This document shows, piece after piece, positions 9,218-18,494 of a DNA stretch of 64,000 nucleotides. The notes below the pieces were generated by a model. It had not been told where the DNA came from, ran no database searches, and saw nothing but the letters and a program-made list of their open reading frames with translations. This DNA is from Candidatus Obscuribacter phosphatis. GTDB lineage: Bacteria > Cyanobacteriota > Vampirovibrionia > Obscuribacterales > Obscuribacteraceae. Both the position numbers and the translations under genes were made by a program. Where the stretch lies: assembly GCA_001899315.1 (NCBI GenBank), contig MOYA01000001.1, positions 745,105 to 809,104 of the forward strand, given 5' to 3'. Within the stretch, counting starts at the first letter, position 1; each line of letters begins with the position of its first letter.

Positions 9218-9514
9218 TCATTGATTATCACAACGATTTTTAAACTTGGCAGCTCTTTCTTGCAAATCAGTCTCTTGCGAGCATGATTTGCCATTGAAAA
9301 TAACCTTCAAACTATTGAATATATTAAAGCTATTCTTTGCGACTGTGCTTTGACCGCAACTTTTGCCTGACTGGCAGCTATTACAACCGCTCTTGAGCAC
9401 TTCGCTTGAAAATTCACTCCAATTGCCGCAACGCTGACAATGCAAAAGCTGACCTACTGCTCCGCTTGCATCAAGAGGCATAGAGCAAGTTTGACAATGT
9501 AATTGGCTGGACAT
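9218..9514 (-). CDS. small zinc-ribbon protein, 98 aa
   Basis: The N-terminus carries a treble zinc-ribbon-like pattern: CQTC at about 7-10, CQRC at about 26-29, then a Cys-rich stretch CNSCQSGKSC at about 45-54. The C-terminal half is Lys/Asn-rich with no motif. The start lies 3 bp after the FeoA-like gene's stop, so the two are almost certainly cotranscribed. The pattern suggests metal binding or a regulator's partner in iron homeostasis; this is inferred only from context. Confidence 0.65.
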   Translation of the reverse strand: MSSQLHCQTCSMPLDASGAVGQLLHCQRCGNWSEFSSEVLKSGCNSCQSGKSCGQSTVAKNSFNIFNSLKVIFNGKSCSQETDLQERAAKFKNRCDNQ

Positions 9515-9517
9515 AAT

Positions 9518-9739
9518 TTAGCCGACTTCTGAGACGTCGATTTGAAAGGCAACATCACGGCCGACGGCTAATTCCATTTCATTGAGGGCGATTATCACCG
9601 GACCCCCCTTAATGTTCTTGGCAATACCGATGCGAGCGCCTTCACCAATGCCAAATCTCACCGCCTGCATGGTTACTTCGTCAGAGCGAGTGGCGGTGAC
9701 TATAAAATGCTTGCCTTCTTTTGCTTCAGCCAGTGTCAT
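9518..9739 (-). CDS. feoA: FeoA-domain protein
   Basis: 73 residues forming a single SH3-like FeoA domain: an N-terminal TLAEAKEGKHFIV, then VRFGIGEGARIGI and GPVIIALNEMELAVGRDVA, the last being the typical conserved end of FeoA. FeoA proteins support the ferrous-iron permease FeoB, but no feoB lies in this window. It sits between fur (22 bp upstream) and a zinc-ribbon gene (3 bp downstream), so it is probably iron-regulated. A stand-alone FeoA fold acting as a protein-protein adaptor is an alternative. Confidence 0.82.
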   Translation of the reverse strand: MTLAEAKEGKHFIVTATRSDEVTMQAVRFGIGEGARIGIAKNIKGGPVIIALNEMELAVGRDVAFQIDVSEVG

Positions 9740-9761
9740 TTTTTATTCCTCTGCCTTTATT

Positions 9762-10241
9762 TTAGCGCCCTTTGCTGGACTTGCCAGTCTTGCAATTGGG
9801 ACACAGTCCAAAAATCTTGAACTGGGCGTCGATTACTTCGAAATTGTACCTGGCTCCAATCTTTTGCCCGGCTTCTTCGAGAAAGTGGTCTTCAAACTCG
9901 AGGGTTGTGTTGCAGCCTGTGCAAATGATGTGTTGGTGCGGCAAAGTGTCTTGTTTCAGTTCGTAGTGCTTATGACCTTCAGCAAAATCCAATTCGCGCA
10001 ATAAGCCGAGAGATGAAAGCAATTTGAGTGTTCTATAGGCTGTAGCCAGCGAAACATTGCCTCCCCTCTCCAACAATTTGGCATGCAGTTCTTCGGCCGA
10101 GAGGTGATGACCGCTCTCTTGTTCTTTGAAAATCTGCAAAATCGTCTCGCGCTGCGCCGTTATTCTATGTCCACGTTTTCGTAGACTGTCGAACAGCGGG
10201 TCAGTACCTGTTTCTGGGATATCTTCCATTGTCTCGCGCAT
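9762..10241 (-). CDS. fur: Fur-family metalloregulator
   Basis: 159 residues with the Fur winged helix (RKGHRITAQRETILQIF-type start, LATAYRTLKLLSSLGLL recognition region at about 60-80) and the dimerisation/metal part: HKHYEL, HQHIICTGC (about 107-115) and CPNC (about 148-151), the two CxxC pairs of the structural zinc site. It represses genes in response to Fe2+ or another metal. The adjacent feoA makes iron likely; Zur or PerR cannot be excluded from sequence alone. I found no classical Fur box in the short gap upstream. Confidence 0.85.
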   Translation of the reverse strand: MRETMEDIPETGTDPLFDSLRKRGHRITAQRETILQIFKEQESGHHLSAEELHAKLLERGGNVSLATAYRTLKLLSSLGLLRELDFAEGHKHYELKQDTLPHQHIICTGCNTTLEFEDHFLEEAGQKIGARYNFEVIDAQFKIFGLCPNCKTGKSSKGR

Positions 10242-10310
10242 GGTCTATAGATATGGGCATGGCAGTTGCTAGCCAGCACTCCTTTAGGTCATGATCATAC
10301 CCCAAATAGA

Positions 10311-13223
10311 TCAAGATTTAGCCAGGCAGTGTTTTAGGTGGGCTTCCAGGTACTGGCCTGTATGGCTGAAAGATTTGGCCTTGATTATTGTTTCAGGCGT
10401 GCCTGCTTTAACCAGATTGCCGCCCTTGTCGCCGCCTTCCGGGCCAAGGTCGATGATCCAGTCGGCCTGCTTAATGACATCTAGGTTGTGTTCAATGATA
10501 AGAACTGTGTTGCCCCCATCCACCAGGCGATTGAGCACATGCAAAAGCTTGTCCACATCTTGGAAAGACAGACCGGTTGTCGGTTCGTCCAAAATATAGA
10601 TTGTTTTGCCGGTGGACCTTCGGCTCAGCTGTTCCGCCAGTTTCACTCTCTGGGCTTCACCGCCCGATAATGTGGTGGCCGGTTGACCGAGTTTGACATA
10701 GTCGAGCCCGACCTCTTGCAAGGTTTCCAACTTGCTCAGCGCTTTCGGTATCGAAGAAAAGAAACCCAGGGCTTCTTCTACGGTCATCTCAAGCACATCT
10801 GAAATCGATTTGCCTTTGAATTTTACTTCTAAAGTTTCGCGGTTATATCTGGCGCCTTTGCAAACATCGCAGGTGACAAACACCGAGGGCAGAAAGTTCA
10901 TTTCGATTTCATTCATACCTTCGCCGTGACAGGCTTCGCAGCGTCCGCCTTTGACGTTGAAACTAAAGCGTCCGGGCAGATAGCCTCTCGCTTTTGCTTC
11001 GGTGGTCATAGAAAAGACTTCTCGAATGACGTCAAACAAGCCGGTATAAGTGGCGGGATTTGACCTTGGGGTTCTGCCTATGGGGGATTGATCGATATCA
11101 ATTACTTTGTCTATCTGCTCTAGTCCGGTTACTCTGTCGACCCCACGGGGGGCTGGCACAGTGCCGCTCACATGGTGCTTGAGATACTGATAAAGCAAAT
11201 CATTCACCAAGGTCGACTTGCCCGAACCAGATACGCCGGTAACAGCTACAAAACAACCGAGCGGAATTTCGACACTGAGATCTTTTAGATTGTTGAGGCA
11301 AGCGCCTTCCACTTTGATAGAGAGACCATTGCCGCCTCTTCTTTTCTTTGGCACCGGAATTTGCTTGCGACCGCTCAGATAGGCTCCGGTCGATGAACGC
11401 GGTGCTTTCATGATATCTTCTATGGTGCCTTCCGCCACCACTTCGCCGCCGTGCACGCCGGCGCCCGGACCTATATCAATCAGCCAATCGGCTTCGCGCA
11501 TCGTGTCTTCATCATGTTCTACGACCAAGAGCGTATTACCTAGATCGCGCAGATGTTTGAGGGTGCTTATCAGTTTATTGTTATCTCTCTGATGCAGACC
11601 AATAGAAGGTTCGTCCAGTACATATAAAACGCCTGATAAGCCCGAACCTATCTGGGTAGCCAGTCTGATACGCTGAGCTTCACCGCCTGAAAGGGTGCCG
11701 GCTTGTCGATCCAAGGTGAGATAAGTTAGCCCGACATCGCTGAGGAACTTCAATCTGGCATTGATTTCAATCAAGACTTGGTGGGCGATGGTGCGCTGCT
11801 TTGCCGTCAAGTTAGCTGGTACTTCGGCAAAATAACCAATAGCTTTCTCAACCGAAAGAGCACTCACCTCTGCTATGGAACGGCTATGCACTTTTACAGC
11901 CAAACTCTCAGGCTTTAGACGTGAGCCCCGACAAGTTTCACAAGGCATCTGAGTCATATAGTTTTCGATGTCTTGTTTGATGCGGTCCGAGTTCGATTCT
12001 TCATAACGGCGCTTGAGGTTGCTTATCACCCCTTCGAAAGATTTTTTGTATTCCCAAAATTCTCTACCGTCGAATGAATCGTGTCCAAGTTTGATACGTT
12101 CCGGTCCTGAGCCATAAAGGATCACACCTTGCTGAGCTTTTGTCAGCTCTTCAAAAGGGGTGCGGGTGGAAAATTTATAGTGCTTAGCCACCGAGGCGAG
12201 CAACTGATCATAGTAGGGATTATTGGTTTTAGACCAGGGATAGATTGCACCTTGGGCCAGTGATTTTTTTGGATCTGGTACAACCAATTTGGGATCTACT
12301 TCAAAGGTGCAGCCCAAGCCATGGCATTCATCGCAAGCTCCATAGGGGCTATTGAAAGAAAAAATGCGGGGCGATAGTTCGGCGAAACTGATACCACAGG
12401 CGGCGCAGGCAAAATTCTCAGAAAAGAGCATGTCCCCTTTTTTGATATTTTCTTTCTGGCTTTCTTTGCTGCTTTCGCTTACTGCCAGCACATCGACCAG
12501 GACATTCTGTTTTCCCCACTTTAGACCAAGTGAAAGACTGTCGGCTAGTCTCGATTGAATGCCTTTTTTGATCACCAGACGATCAACCACGAGGTCGATA
12601 TTATGTTTCTTATTCTTGTCCAGTTTGATCTCGTCTTCCAACTCGACCACTGTTCCGTCTATGCGGCAGCGCACAAAGCCTTCTTTACGAAGGTCTTGAA
12701 ATAAACTTTGGTATTCGCCTTTTTTGCCGCTCACAAGCGGCGCCAATATTTGTATTTTGGTGCCGTCCGGCAGGTCTAAAACTTGGTCGACTATTTGATC
12801 TATGGTCTGCGGGTTGATAAGTCTGTCGCAGCTGGGGCAATGGGGGGTACCGACCCGGGCATAGAGCAGACGCAGGTAATCATAGATTTCGGTGACTGTA
12901 CCGACCGTAGAACGAGGGTTATGACTGGTTGATTTTTGGTCAATTGAAATAGCTGGAGATAAGCCGTCTATACCGTCAACATCAGGTTTGTCTAATTGGC
13001 CGAGGAACTGTCTAGCATAGGCTGAGAGTGATTCGACATAGCGTCTTTGCCCTTCGGCAAATATAGTATCGAAGGCCAGCGACGATTTGCCTGAGCCTGA
13101 GACCCCTGTGACCACGACAAGATTGCCACGCGGAATCTTTATATCGATATTTTTGAGATTGTGCTGCCTCGCCCCCCTGACGACAATATGTTCGTCAAAG
13201 TGGGGGTCATGTCTTTTTGCCAT
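10311..13223 (-). CDS. uvrA: excinuclease ABC subunit A
   Basis: DNA damage-recognition ATPase of nucleotide excision repair, 970 residues, a normal length. Two ABC modules are visible: Walker [11 protein letters not shown] near 40 and [10 protein letters not shown] near 650, signatures LSGGEAQRI and LSGGEAQRV, and DEPSIGL / DEPTTGL Walker B regions. Zinc modules CAACG...CDEC and CEAC...CDVC are intact. AAGGAG lies eight bases before the ATG. It heads a minus-strand run whose next gene is fur, 69 bp downstream. No uvrB or uvrC is in the window. Confidence 0.97.
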   Translation of the reverse strand: MAKRHDPHFDEHIVVRGARQHNLKNIDIKIPRGNLVVVTGVSGSGKSSLAFDTIFAEGQRRYVESLSAYARQFLGQLDKPDVDGIDGLSPAISIDQKSTSHNPRSTVGTVTEIYDYLRLLYARVGTPHCPSCDRLINPQTIDQIVDQVLDLPDGTKIQILAPLVSGKKGEYQSLFQDLRKEGFVRCRIDGTVVELEDEIKLDKNKKHNIDLVVDRLVIKKGIQSRLADSLSLGLKWGKQNVLVDVLAVSESSKESQKENIKKGDMLFSENFACAACGISFAELSPRIFSFNSPYGACDECHGLGCTFEVDPKLVVPDPKKSLAQGAIYPWSKTNNPYYDQLLASVAKHYKFSTRTPFEELTKAQQGVILYGSGPERIKLGHDSFDGREFWEYKKSFEGVISNLKRRYEESNSDRIKQDIENYMTQMPCETCRGSRLKPESLAVKVHSRSIAEVSALSVEKAIGYFAEVPANLTAKQRTIAHQVLIEINARLKFLSDVGLTYLTLDRQAGTLSGGEAQRIRLATQIGSGLSGVLYVLDEPSIGLHQRDNNKLISTLKHLRDLGNTLLVVEHDEDTMREADWLIDIGPGAGVHGGEVVAEGTIEDIMKAPRSSTGAYLSGRKQIPVPKKRRGGNGLSIKVEGACLNNLKDLSVEIPLGCFVAVTGVSGSGKSTLVNDLLYQYLKHHVSGTVPAPRGVDRVTGLEQIDKVIDIDQSPIGRTPRSNPATYTGLFDVIREVFSMTTEAKARGYLPGRFSFNVKGGRCEACHGEGMNEIEMNFLPSVFVTCDVCKGARYNRETLEVKFKGKSISDVLEMTVEEALGFFSSIPKALSKLETLQEVGLDYVKLGQPATTLSGGEAQRVKLAEQLSRRSTGKTIYILDEPTTGLSFQDVDKLLHVLNRLVDGGNTVLIIEHNLDVIKQADWIIDLGPEGGDKGGNLVKAGTPETIIKAKSFSHTGQYLEAHLKHCLAKS

Positions 13224-13378
13224 TCAAAGGCTCCTTAACTCCCAGATAAATATTAGCAACTCAAGCGGGGCTTTTACCCCTGGCAAGCTGCTTTTCAACT
13301 TTAGATATGGTTATAGGTCAGGCTTAGGCGGGTAGATTCAATTTAATTGGGCTTTAAGTTAGGTTCGGAGACTTACAT

Positions 13379-15676
13379 ATGTGGCCAGGTAAGGGTAAGG
13401 GGAAGGACGACAATAAGAAGGCCCGTGCCACTAAAGCTCGACTGAAGGCTATGACTCAAGAGACCGCCGAAGCCATGGCGGAAGAAGCGGCTCGGGCTCA
13501 GGAACAGCAAGGTAACTTCGCTGAGTCCGAAATGGACGAGCCGGGCTCATCTTCCGATTCGGGACAGATTGGGCTGAGCTACCACTTAGATAGTCAAGCC
13601 AGAGAAAGCCAGGCTGCCGATAGTCAGAATAACTTTATTAGATTGCCCGCCTCAGCCGGTGAGAGCAATGAAGACAAAATTTCCGGGGTTTGGAAGAGTC
13701 GTATGCTAGGTGCGGCGCGCCCGAGCGGCTCTGTAGAGAACACTCCTTTTGGTCAAAGGCAGGTGCAAAGCCATTCGGAGCGAATGAGACAGGAAGCTCA
13801 ACATGAATCAATGGTCAATCTTGTCGACCACATGTTCGATTATTTCCAAAATCTAGCTTATGACTTTAATCAAGTAAATCCTGTACCTGAATTAGAGCTG
13901 AGCTGGATCAGACCGAGTATTTCGAAAGAGAATATATCGAGTTGGCACCAAAGTGCCAACTTTATTTCGGTATTCAGCGGGCGAATCTCTACTAGATACT
14001 GGACTCTCGTTGTCAGAGGTACTTTCGAAGGGATTCATTCCTACATAATTCCTGCCGATAAGCTGCTCTCATTCAGCACCCAGCCCTCAAGCTATGTCTG
14101 TGCTCTTGCTCTTTTGCCGGCTTTTGACGGCAGTCAGGTGCGCTATTCTTCCCAAGACTATATGCTCGACAACGATTCTCTCGATAACTGTTTTCGGGCT
14201 CTTTTAGAATCTTTAATTGATGTGGCTCAGTCAAACGAGGCTCCGCGCAGTCATCTTGACCTGGTCTCTTTAGGAGTGGCCGCCCAAGGTGACGCCTACT
14301 ACGACGGGGTTTATCGAGGGCAGGGCTATCTCTACGGTGCTGCTGCCGAGCAAGAAATAGACTATTCGGCCCGCTACAAGCAGCAGATGGCGCAAGGCAG
14401 CAACAACAGCGGTCAGTTCAATAGTCCAAATATTGCCGCTCCGCAAGTAGCCGCTTCGTCGACCTTTTCGTCTCCGTCATCATCATCATCATCTTCTTCT
14501 TCTTCTTCAGAATCAGACGACGATTGGAAGCCGGTTTCGCGTGCAGGACGGAGCAGTTCGCAATCTTTGCCTAATTCGCTGAACGCGATGCCTAATTCGC
14601 TGAACTCGATGCCTAATTCCTCCGCTGGTTTGCCCCCGAGTAATCCGAAGGGCTTTTCCGCCGAAGCCTTGTTCCAGAGCCAAGCTACTGGACCATCAAT
14701 CATTCAACAGCAGGCTCAAGAAAATAGGCAGTCTCAGGACAATAGTAAATGGAACGCCGTTGAACCGAGCGGCAAGCCAAATAGTCCTTCCCAGACCAAT
14801 ACCAACGTGCAGCAACAGCAGTGGCAAATGGCCTTCAAGCAAGAGTCTGCCTTCAAACAAGATTCAAGCTTCAAACTCGATTCTTTTCAGTCTGGTTCAC
14901 ATCAAGCTCAGACTGGATCACATCAGGCTCAGTCTGGCTCACATCAGACTCAGTCCGGGTTAAATCAGGCTGCGCCTATGTCAAATCAAGCTTCTCCAGC
15001 GCCCAATATTCCGCAGACATCTAGTTCTCCACAGTCCCCGGTTCTGCCAAGTGGTGCTCCGCAGTTTATGCCGCCCAGTCCGCCTTCTAGTTATGAGTCC
15101 CAAAGCCAGCCCCAACTAAATCGGCCCGATTTCGAATTTCTCAAGCCCGAGCCTCCTGCTGCTCCCGCCAATTTCGCCAAGCCGGAAGAGCCTCTAGCTA
15201 AGCCTGAGTTGCTCTCTCAAAAGTCGCAAGAGATCTCGACCAAACAAGAAGAGATTTCAACTAAACAAGAAGAGAGCCAGGGCAAGCCCAGTTTCGCCCA
15301 ATCATTAGCGCGCTCCCTTTCAGCCAATAAAGCGCCCGAGGCGGATGCTGCCGTTGAAAAATTGTCTGCAGATAAAGCTTCTTTAGAGGAAGCGGCCAGT
15401 GTTTCTTCAGAAATTTCATCACCTTTAGCCGCACCGCCTCCCGCTCTTTCTGGTGCAGAAGTCTCAGCCAAGCCATTTTCATTTAAAGCAGAAGTAACCA
15501 GTTTGCTTGAATCTTTTGACAAAGAGATGGAAGCGATAGCGGCTCGTGGCTCAGAAGCATTTGCCAAGCGCGATCTAAAAGGGGCTGAGTCGATGATCAA
15601 GTTGGCTGAAGAAATTAGTCAGATGAAAGAATTGATTGCGTCTTTTCTAGAAGACAATAAAGAGAACTTTTCCTGA
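13379..15676 (+). CDS. large unknown protein with one folded domain and long repeat-rich disordered region
   Basis: 765 residues. A basic N-terminus (KGKGKDDNKKARATKARLK) leads to an apparently folded domain at about 145-300 (WIRPSISKENISSWHQS, YWTLVVRGTFEGIHSYIIPADKL), then Ser/Gln/Pro/Asn-rich low complexity from about 340 to 640, and a C-terminal helical segment (about 695-765, FKAEVTSLLESFDKEMEAIA). The low-complexity part contains three sets of 21-bp, seven-residue tandem repeats (SHQAQSG, PNSLNSM, EISTKQE) and a Ser homopolymer. There is no signal peptide or membrane segment. I recognise no family. A CGGAG ribosome site precedes ATG. The gene is alone, divergent from uvrA and convergent with a kinase gene. 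Confidence 0.75.
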   Translation: MWPGKGKGKDDNKKARATKARLKAMTQETAEAMAEEAARAQEQQGNFAESEMDEPGSSSDSGQIGLSYHLDSQARESQAADSQNNFIRLPASAGESNEDKISGVWKSRMLGAARPSGSVENTPFGQRQVQSHSERMRQEAQHESMVNLVDHMFDYFQNLAYDFNQVNPVPELELSWIRPSISKENISSWHQSANFISVFSGRISTRYWTLVVRGTFEGIHSYIIPADKLLSFSTQPSSYVCALALLPAFDGSQVRYSSQDYMLDNDSLDNCFRALLESLIDVAQSNEAPRSHLDLVSLGVAAQGDAYYDGVYRGQGYLYGAAAEQEIDYSARYKQQMAQGSNNSGQFNSPNIAAPQVAASSTFSSPSSSSSSSSSSSESDDDWKPVSRAGRSSSQSLPNSLNAMPNSLNSMPNSSAGLPPSNPKGFSAEALFQSQATGPSIIQQQAQENRQSQDNSKWNAVEPSGKPNSPSQTNTNVQQQQWQMAFKQESAFKQDSSFKLDSFQSGSHQAQTGSHQAQSGSHQTQSGLNQAAPMSNQASPAPNIPQTSSSPQSPVLPSGAPQFMPPSPPSSYESQSQPQLNRPDFEFLKPEPPAAPANFAKPEEPLAKPELLSQKSQEISTKQEEISTKQEESQGKPSFAQSLARSLSANKAPEADAAVEKLSADKASLEEAASVSSEISSPLAAPPPALSGAEVSAKPFSFKAEVTSLLESFDKEMEAIAARGSEAFAKRDLKGAESMIKLAEEISQMKELIASFLEDNKENFS
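14475..14509 (+). repeat. trinucleotide microsatellite encoding poly-Ser
   Basis: A TCA/TCT tract codes for about eleven consecutive serines in the 765-residue protein. It is pure enough to be slippage-prone. Confidence 0.8.
14570..14620 (+). repeat. 21-bp tandem repeat (PNSLNxM)
   Basis: Two near-identical 21-bp units (14570-14590 and 14591-14611) plus a partial third encode PNSLNAM, PNSLNSM and PNSSAGL. Confidence 0.85.
14897..15001 (+). repeat. 21-bp tandem repeat, five units (SHQAQSG-like)
   Basis: Five in-phase 21-bp units encode SHQAQTG, SHQAQSG, SHQTQSG, LNQAAPM and SNQASPA. The first three are highly similar and the last two have decayed, a gradient typical of an expanding array. 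Confidence 0.85.
15230..15271 (+). repeat. 21-bp tandem duplication (EISTKQE)
   Basis: Two copies encode EISTKQE twice; they differ at a few third positions. Confidence 0.8.
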
Positions 15677-15703
15677 ATTTTCTTTGTTTCGTCTAGTTTC
15701 CCT

Positions 15704-17092
15704 TTAGTAATGGCTTTCTTCGGTTGCTCCCTTGAGCAGAAAGCGCGCCGCCTCACCCAAGATTTTGGTCAAGCTTTGCATATTATTGATGGCAAAAATA
15801 ATTGCACCTGAAAGAAATATAGAAGTACAGACAACCAGAATCATAGGCTTGAGTCTTACGCCTTTTGCTGCCGCTTTCTTTCTGCTGCTTTTCACTTGTC
15901 TAACCGACTTGAGAGCTGGCTTAGCCGAGGTTGTGGAGGTTCTGCTTTTGCTGCGTGTTTTTGCACCTGGGCGGCGCACCGGCTTCTCTTCCTCAAGATC
16001 GAAATCTATTTCGCTTTCTTGAGGTCGATACTCCTGTCTTTTTAGCTCTAGCTTTTGTTTTTCATTTTTTCTATCTGGCAGTCTTTCTTGAGAAGTTGTC
16101 TTATGCTTGGTGCCGGTTGTTCGCCCGGGCCCGCCGCTATCTTGCTTGAACGATAAGGCTGACTCAAGTTCTTTGCGCATAGTGGTGAGCGTTTGATAGC
16201 GTTCATCGGGCAGCTTGGCCAGCGCTTTCATAACAATTTTCTCCAGGCTGGCTGGTATCTCCAGGTCTGGTCTGACTTCTTTCATGGGCGGAGGCGGTTC
16301 GGAAATTTGCTTGCCCATGGTATCACCGTAGTTTTTGCCTAGAAAGGGAACACGGCCGGTGAGACTTTCGTACATAACCACGCCCAGCGAATAGATGTCT
16401 GATCTCAAATCGACCGTGGCGCCCATACACTGCTCCGGACTCATATAAATTGGCGAACCCCAGACTTCGCCCATGCGGGTCAATCTTTGGGCCTCTTCGC
16501 TAATCATGGCGATGCCGAAATCGACTATCTTTACGTAGTCTCTAGTTTGCCCTTGTCGGGTAAGCATGATATTGCCCGGTTTGATATCACGGTGAATAGC
16601 ATTGTGTTTGTGGGCATGTTCAATGGCGGCACAAACTTGCACAAAAATATCTTGAAAGCGCTCAGGCGGCAGATGATCAATCTTCTTTAGTAATTCGGTC
16701 AAGTTTTGACCGACCAGATAGTCCATGACAAAGTAGGGCTGGCCCCTCGAACTGGTCCCATAGGCATGCAGATTGACTATGCGGGGATGATTGAGGCGGC
16801 TCAAGAGTTCGGCTTCTCTTTGAAAGCGCTTGACCAGCATTTCATCTGTTAGCCCTTGGGTGCGCAAGGTTTTCACTGCTACGGTTTTGCCTGTGCCTTT
16901 TGTCTTGGCCTTATAGACCACGCTCATGCCGCCTTTTCCGATAGACGACAGCACCCAATACTTGCTGCCCAGGGTGCAGCCAATCAGGCAATCTTTAAAA
17001 TTGGGAGAGACTCTGATGCGATAAAGAGGATAGCGACCAGCGCCGGCTAGTGGTACTAACCGCGGTGCTGGGCTTCTAACAATTCTCTTCAT
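15704..17092 (-). CDS. membrane-anchored Hanks-type Ser/Thr protein kinase
   Basis: 462 residues. The kinase domain spans about 42-310: glycine loop GKGGMSVVYKA, catalytic lysine in VAVKTL, HRDIKPGN with catalytic Asp, DFGIA, and GSPIYMSPEQ with the activation segment, so it should be active. A Lys/Arg/Ser-rich linker (about 315-420) follows, then one transmembrane helix (about 428-446, ILVVCTSIFLSGAIIFAI) with a short outer tail and no sensor domain. It signals by phosphorylating cytoplasmic proteins; targets unknown. The DUF445 gene lies 25 bp upstream on the same strand and is probably cotranscribed. Confidence 0.9.
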   Translation of the reverse strand: MKRIVRSPAPRLVPLAGAGRYPLYRIRVSPNFKDCLIGCTLGSKYWVLSSIGKGGMSVVYKAKTKGTGKTVAVKTLRTQGLTDEMLVKRFQREAELLSRLNHPRIVNLHAYGTSSRGQPYFVMDYLVGQNLTELLKKIDHLPPERFQDIFVQVCAAIEHAHKHNAIHRDIKPGNIMLTRQGQTRDYVKIVDFGIAMISEEAQRLTRMGEVWGSPIYMSPEQCMGATVDLRSDIYSLGVVMYESLTGRVPFLGKNYGDTMGKQISEPPPPMKEVRPDLEIPASLEKIVMKALAKLPDERYQTLTTMRKELESALSFKQDSGGPGRTTGTKHKTTSQERLPDRKNEKQKLELKRQEYRPQESEIDFDLEEEKPVRRPGAKTRSKSRTSTTSAKPALKSVRQVKSSRKKAAAKGVRLKPMILVVCTSIFLSGAIIFAINNMQSLTKILGEAARFLLKGATEESHY

Positions 17093-17117
17093 CTAACTTT
17101 CTCAGGAAGTAACTTAC

Positions 17118-18395
17118 TTAGGGGGCAATGGCATTAACCACAATCTGAAAGAATCCTAGTCCAAGACCGATGAAGCCTCCGAACCATTCCAGAGCTTGCA
17201 ACTCTTGTTTACAGATTTTTTTGATTAGGTTTTCCAGTTGCTGAGCCGAAAACAAATCTATCTTCTGGGCAATCACATTGTACATACCCAATTTTGGTAT
17301 GGCTTGTTCCAGCAATTCGCCCAGTTCTCTTTTCAGATAGCTCAACAAGAACTGAGAGAGGTCTTGCTTGGCGCGCTCCAACCAGGCTTCTGGTATATCT
17401 TCAGGGTTGAAGCCGACTATGGCTTGGCGCACCGAACTCATGGCTTCACCTTCGATCTTGCGAACCGCTGCCACAATGTCGTCTTTATGCTCAACTAAGA
17501 AAGTTTCTACGAACATGACCATATTGGCTTTGAATTTATTCACTGTTTGCAAGGGCAAAGATCTCAGTTCAAAATTGGCAATTTGCAAGGCCAGCTGATC
17601 TTTGATGCCAAAGCGCTTGGTCATGTCGGCAATGATTTTGTCTGCTTCTTCAGGCTCTTTCTCTAGGAAGTTACGCCATTCATAGCAAACTCTCTTAACC
17701 CCGATTATTTTGGCTAATAACTTATATGGGCCGCTGGCATGGGCTGAGATAGACTCTTCTAGTGAGCTTATATTGCTGGGGCTCAAAATAGAAATCATGG
17801 CGGCGCGCACCTTGGGTGGTGTCGCAAAAGCCTCTAATATACGCGAAGCGAACTCATTGGCTTGCTCAAGCGAAATGCGCGTGGTGAGCACTACCTGGTC
17901 GAAAACCTTTTCACAGACTGTCGCTACTTTCTTGTCTGTACCGGCCTGCAAAGACTCAATTGAAGATGTGACGAAGTGTTCTAATAAAGTCGGGCTCAGT
18001 TCGGCTATGTCTGAAGCAAGACGGTGCAGTTTGGTCGTATCTCTGAATTCTTTCAATACCGAGTCGACCAACAAACCGATTGTTAGGCGAATATTATCTT
18101 CGGTCAAGAGGTTTTCAACTTGAGCTTTTATGTCATGCGGAGTGAGCAAAGTATCTGTGACTGTGCCGGCTACCGCCTGGGCAAGTTTGGCTCGGCGCTT
18201 GGGAAAGATGCCCGGAGTGAGGGGGATTTGGATCTTGGTGCCGGGAATGAAATAAGCGTTATATGGTCGGAAAAGGGCTGCTACAGCCATCCAAGTCGCT
18301 AGATAGCCGTGGGCGAAGTACAAAATGGGCGGCACGACCACCTTCCAGAGGATGGCTTCCTGACTTTGAAAGAGTGCAGCCCAATGAAATTCCAT
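17118..18395 (-). CDS. DUF445-family membrane protein
   Basis: 425 residues. The N-terminus shows the DUF445 hallmark: a hydrophobic helix (about 17-42, PPILYFAHGYLATWMAVAAL), then LFRPYNAYFIPGTKIQ and LTPGIFPKRRAKLAQAV. The centre is a long helical region, and a second hydrophobic segment (about 405-423) ends the protein, giving a hairpin-like topology with a large soluble domain. Biochemical role is unknown for the family. A GGAAG ribosome site precedes ATG. It probably shares a transcript with the downstream kinase. Confidence 0.8.
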   Translation of the reverse strand: MEFHWAALFQSQEAILWKVVVPPILYFAHGYLATWMAVAALFRPYNAYFIPGTKIQIPLTPGIFPKRRAKLAQAVAGTVTDTLLTPHDIKAQVENLLTEDNIRLTIGLLVDSVLKEFRDTTKLHRLASDIAELSPTLLEHFVTSSIESLQAGTDKKVATVCEKVFDQVVLTTRISLEQANEFASRILEAFATPPKVRAAMISILSPSNISSLEESISAHASGPYKLLAKIIGVKRVCYEWRNFLEKEPEEADKIIADMTKRFGIKDQLALQIANFELRSLPLQTVNKFKANMVMFVETFLVEHKDDIVAAVRKIEGEAMSSVRQAIVGFNPEDIPEAWLERAKQDLSQFLLSYLKRELGELLEQAIPKLGMYNVIAQKIDLFSAQQLENLIKKICKQELQALEWFGGFIGLGLGFFQIVVNAIAP

Positions 18396-18494
18396 ACGTT
18401 AGCTTCCGAATTTAAGACAAGACTTATTCTATAAGCAGAAGCGTCTGCTTGACCTCCTCTTATAATTAGTGACGTCATATCCAGCTTAATCATT

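Noticed and set aside
10242-10310. Fur box upstream of fur
   Set aside because: No sequence resembling the 19-bp consensus was found in the 69-bp gap.
18449-18466. TTGACC plus TATAAT as promoter of the first TPR gene
   Set aside because: The hexamers are only 6 bp apart, far too close for a sigma70 promoter.
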